A DNA stretch of 49,832 bases from Actinomycetes bacterium (GTDB taxonomy: Bacteria > Actinomycetota > Acidimicrobiia > Acidimicrobiales > GCA-2861595): NCBI GenBank assembly GCA_023264975.1, contig JAHFUS010000028.1, positions 1 through 49,832 of the forward strand, written 5' to 3'. The notes under the pieces were generated by a model. The model saw only the letters and a list, made by a program, of their open reading frames with translations. It made no database searches and was not told where the DNA came from. This document shows, in pieces, positions 48,187-49,832 of the stretch. Made by a program: the position numbers and the translations under genes. Position 1 is the stretch's first letter; every line of letters begins with the position of its first letter.

Positions 48187-48981
48187 ATGGGCTTCATCGA
48201 GAGGCGGCCGGGGGAGCAGGGCTACCGGGCCCGCTACAACGACCCGTTGGGTCGCAAGCACAGCCGCACGTTCGCCCGCAAGGCCGACGCCCAGCGCTTC
48301 CTCGTCGAGATGGAGGGGGACAAGGCCCGGGGGTCGTGGATCGACCCCCGGGGCGCCGACATGCCGCTGGCGGCGTGGGCGGAGGAGTTCCTGTTGCTGG
48401 CCCGGCGTCTGTCGCCGACGACGGTCCAGACGTACCGACGGGACCTGACCCGCTACGTGCTGCCCCGCTTCGGCGACTACCGGATCGGTCGCATCCCGGC
48501 CGACGAGGTGGAGAACTGGCTCAACGACGAGGTCGAGGCCGGGATCGCCCCGAGCTCGGTGCACCGCCACTACCGCACGCTGCGGCGCCTGCTCCAGGTG
48601 GCGGTGGAGAAGCAACACCTCGAGCACTTCGCCGAGTCGGGCCTCGACGGTCTGGTGTTCCCCAACGGTGCGGGCAAGCCTGTGTCCTCGTCCAGCTTCT
48701 GGAACCAGCACTTCACGCCGTCCCTTCGCCGTGCCGGGGTGAAATGTCGAGTTCACGATCTCAGGCACACCAGCGTCGCCCTGGCCATCGCCGAGAGCGC
48801 CCATCCCAAGTCCATCCAGGCGCGCATGGGGCACTCGTCGATCAACGTCACCCTCGACCGCTACGGCCACCTGTTCCCCGAACTCGACGAGGCCATCGCG
48901 TCGGCGTTCGACGGCCGGTTGGCCGCCGTTCACGGCGCTCGCAGCTCGGTCGTGGTCAACGCTTCCTTCGGCAGCGAGTGA
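48187..48981 (+). CDS. Tyrosine recombinase (phage integrase) with internal deletion
   Basis: 264 residues from ATG 48187 (GGAGAGGG upstream); GTG 48166 is an alternative. The N-terminal arm and core-binding domain are present (GYRARYNDPLGRKHSRTFA, LSPTTVQTYRRDLTRYVLP, SSVHRHYRTLRRLLQVAVEK). The catalytic domain jumps straight to HLEHFAESGLDGLVFPNGAG. Box II HDLRHT (His190, Arg193), GHSSINVTLDRYGH and Tyr226 are present. The region with the first catalytic Arg and the beta-hairpin (about 100 residues) is missing, so the protein should be inactive. Location next to tRNA-Cys marks an integrative element site. Confidence 0.85.
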   Translation: MGFIERRPGEQGYRARYNDPLGRKHSRTFARKADAQRFLVEMEGDKARGSWIDPRGADMPLAAWAEEFLLLARRLSPTTVQTYRRDLTRYVLPRFGDYRIGRIPADEVENWLNDEVEAGIAPSSVHRHYRTLRRLLQVAVEKQHLEHFAESGLDGLVFPNGAGKPVSSSSFWNQHFTPSLRRAGVKCRVHDLRHTSVALAIAESAHPKSIQARMGHSSINVTLDRYGHLFPELDEAIASAFDGRLAAVHGARSSVVVNASFGSE

Positions 48982-49014
48982 AGTCTCAGCGCGAGATCCC
49001 CTGCGCCGGGCGAC

Positions 49015-49240
49015 CTAGTGCTGCTGCGATAAGTACAGCGGTGTAACTTTGGGGTAGCCCGGCCCTGATCGTCGCGGGAGGTTTCCGTGTCTCGTCCGTC
49101 GCCGTTCGTGGTCCGGTGTCGAGCGAGGACAGGGCGGTTCTGGACGAACGGGCGGGGTCTCGTTTGGCGTCGCATGCGGCGGCGGTGGACCCACAGCGCC
49201 TGGCTACCAAAGCTGCCGTTTCCGACACCGGCTGAGCAGT
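49015..49240 (+). mobile_element. IS630-like transposase relic
   Basis: GTG 49087 opens SRPSPFVV, the N-terminus typical of an actinobacterial IS630-family transposase. The continuation (SSEDRAVLDERAGSRLAS) is in another frame and soon loses similarity; it ends at TGA near 49234. About 70 bp upstream, from CTAGTGCTGCTGCGATAAGT at 49015, resembles an IS left end. Only a left-end scrap remains. The rest of 48982-49312 shows no gene. Confidence 0.5.
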
Positions 49241-49312
49241 TACCCGGGACGATGTCCCGGGCCGGGTCGGCCGCCCTTGCGCCCTGGGCAGGTTCGCGCA
49301 GACCATGCAGGT

Positions 49313-49832
49313 ATGACGCGAATTCGTAGTTTGTGCTCGGTTGCAGTCGGCGCTCTGATCGTTAGCGTCGTCGGTGCCGGATGCTCCAACGGTGGCGGCG
49401 CCAGCGCCGATGATGCAATAGCGACGGTTCGTTCCGTTGTGGTCGGGTTCGACAACTGGGACGGAGATGCACTCGCTGGGCTGATGACGCCAAGGCTGTG
49501 CAAGAGCGAGTTTGAGATTCACCCCTTCCTCGGCCGCAATGTCATCCGCTACGTCTACGGCAACGACGTGGTGACGCGCCTTCCTCCCCGCCCCACCGGC
49601 GACTTCGCCGACTTCGGCCGGGAGTACCGCTGCGACGCACGGGCGACGCCGCGCACGTGGATGCCGAGCGCCAAGCCGAGGACGCAGATCAGCAACCTGC
49701 TGGAGCTGGCCTTAGCGCCGCTCGCCTTCGTGAGCCGCCAGGTCCCGTGGCTCACCAAGGTCCATACCGGGGCGTCGCTGCACGACCACCTGCCCCACCA
49801 TTACGTATCCGCCCTCACGCCGCCCGATGTGC
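49313..49832 (+). CDS. Putative lipoprotein, 3' end beyond window
   Basis: ATG 49313 opens a frame that runs off the window after 173 codons. The signal peptide (RSLCSVAVGALIVSVVGAGC) ends in a good lipobox VGAGC with Cys24, then SNGGGASADD. The mature part (VVVGFDNWDGDALAGLMTP, RLCKSEFEIHPFLG) resembles small actinobacterial lipoproteins with an NTF2-like start, but the family is not certain. Several AT-rich codons (GCAATAGCG, GTTCGT) make it less GC-biased than the left side of the window, fitting the mobile context. No ribosome site is strong. Confidence 0.6.
   Translation, partial: MTRIRSLCSVAVGALIVSVVGAGCSNGGGASADDAIATVRSVVVGFDNWDGDALAGLMTPRLCKSEFEIHPFLGRNVIRYVYGNDVVTRLPPRPTGDFADFGREYRCDARATPRTWMPSAKPRTQISNLLELALAPLAFVSRQVPWLTKVHTGASLHDHLPHHYVSALTPPDV

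Overview
The window is very GC-rich, tightly packed bacterial chromosomal DNA with many GTG starts and 4-nt gene overlaps. Its gene families include DrrAB-type transporters, a principal-like group-2 sigma factor, a small sortase, a C4 zinc-ribbon coiled-coil protein and a GH99 protein with GYW/SDGG propeller repeats. These suggest a high-GC actinobacterium, most likely class Acidimicrobiia; this placement is inference from gene content. Many genes carry a TANNNT hexamer 6-10 nt upstream of ATG/GTG and no Shine-Dalgarno, so leaderless transcripts look common.

Layout. 1-2471: end of a low-molecular-weight phosphatase, a frameshifted fructosamine-kinase-family gene, a DUF222 scrap and an ECF sigma factor fused to a C-terminal domain. 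2567-9044: DNA-repair-like block with a UvrD-family helicase, a small unknown protein and a SNF2 ATPase. 9440-14172: two tiny membrane proteins, a cupredoxin lipoprotein, Hsp20, a bifunctional penicillin-binding protein, a zinc-ribbon coiled-coil protein and a membrane protein. 14269-17800: DrrAB-like ABC exporter, a strongly structured intergenic region and a TrkA-type K+ channel.

17991-25880: cell-surface and regulation block with a sortase and its probable DUF3494 substrate, an orphan response regulator lacking the phosphoacceptor Asp, an ECF sigma factor with a membrane tail, a secreted helical protein, a membrane-anchored metzincin and a multi-pass membrane protein. 25964-32853: acyltransferase plus carbamoyltransferase pair, a 19-bp tandem repeat, a group-2 sigma factor, a second bifunctional PBP and a zinc-ribbon membrane protein. 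32905-36271: AAA ATPase, VWA protein and an unrecognised third protein, with a cluster of hairpins between the first two. 36323-39419: a leftward three-gene unit (octapeptide-repeat protein, a probable CTG-started protein, a DUF4272-like protein with an open tail after its TAG) divergent from an epimerase through overlapping -10 boxes.

39510-47787: CAP-domain surface protein, methyltransferase, a protein with a histone-H1-like tail, a small unknown protein, a GAF relic, an ABC exporter, a carbonic-anhydrase relic lacking both zinc motifs, and a secreted GH99 enzyme ending in a strong hairpin. 47965-49832: tRNA-Cys with an adjacent tyrosine integrase that has lost its first catalytic-Arg region, three GGTCAC repeats on an 11-bp period, an IS630-like relic and a partial lipoprotein. 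This right end looks like an eroded tRNA-targeted integrative element.

The best leads for something undescribed are the structured RNA candidate (16223-16460), the AAA/VWA/orphan operon with its hairpin cluster, the phosphorylation-independent regulator next to a membrane-tailed sigma factor, and the 36323-38375 unit.
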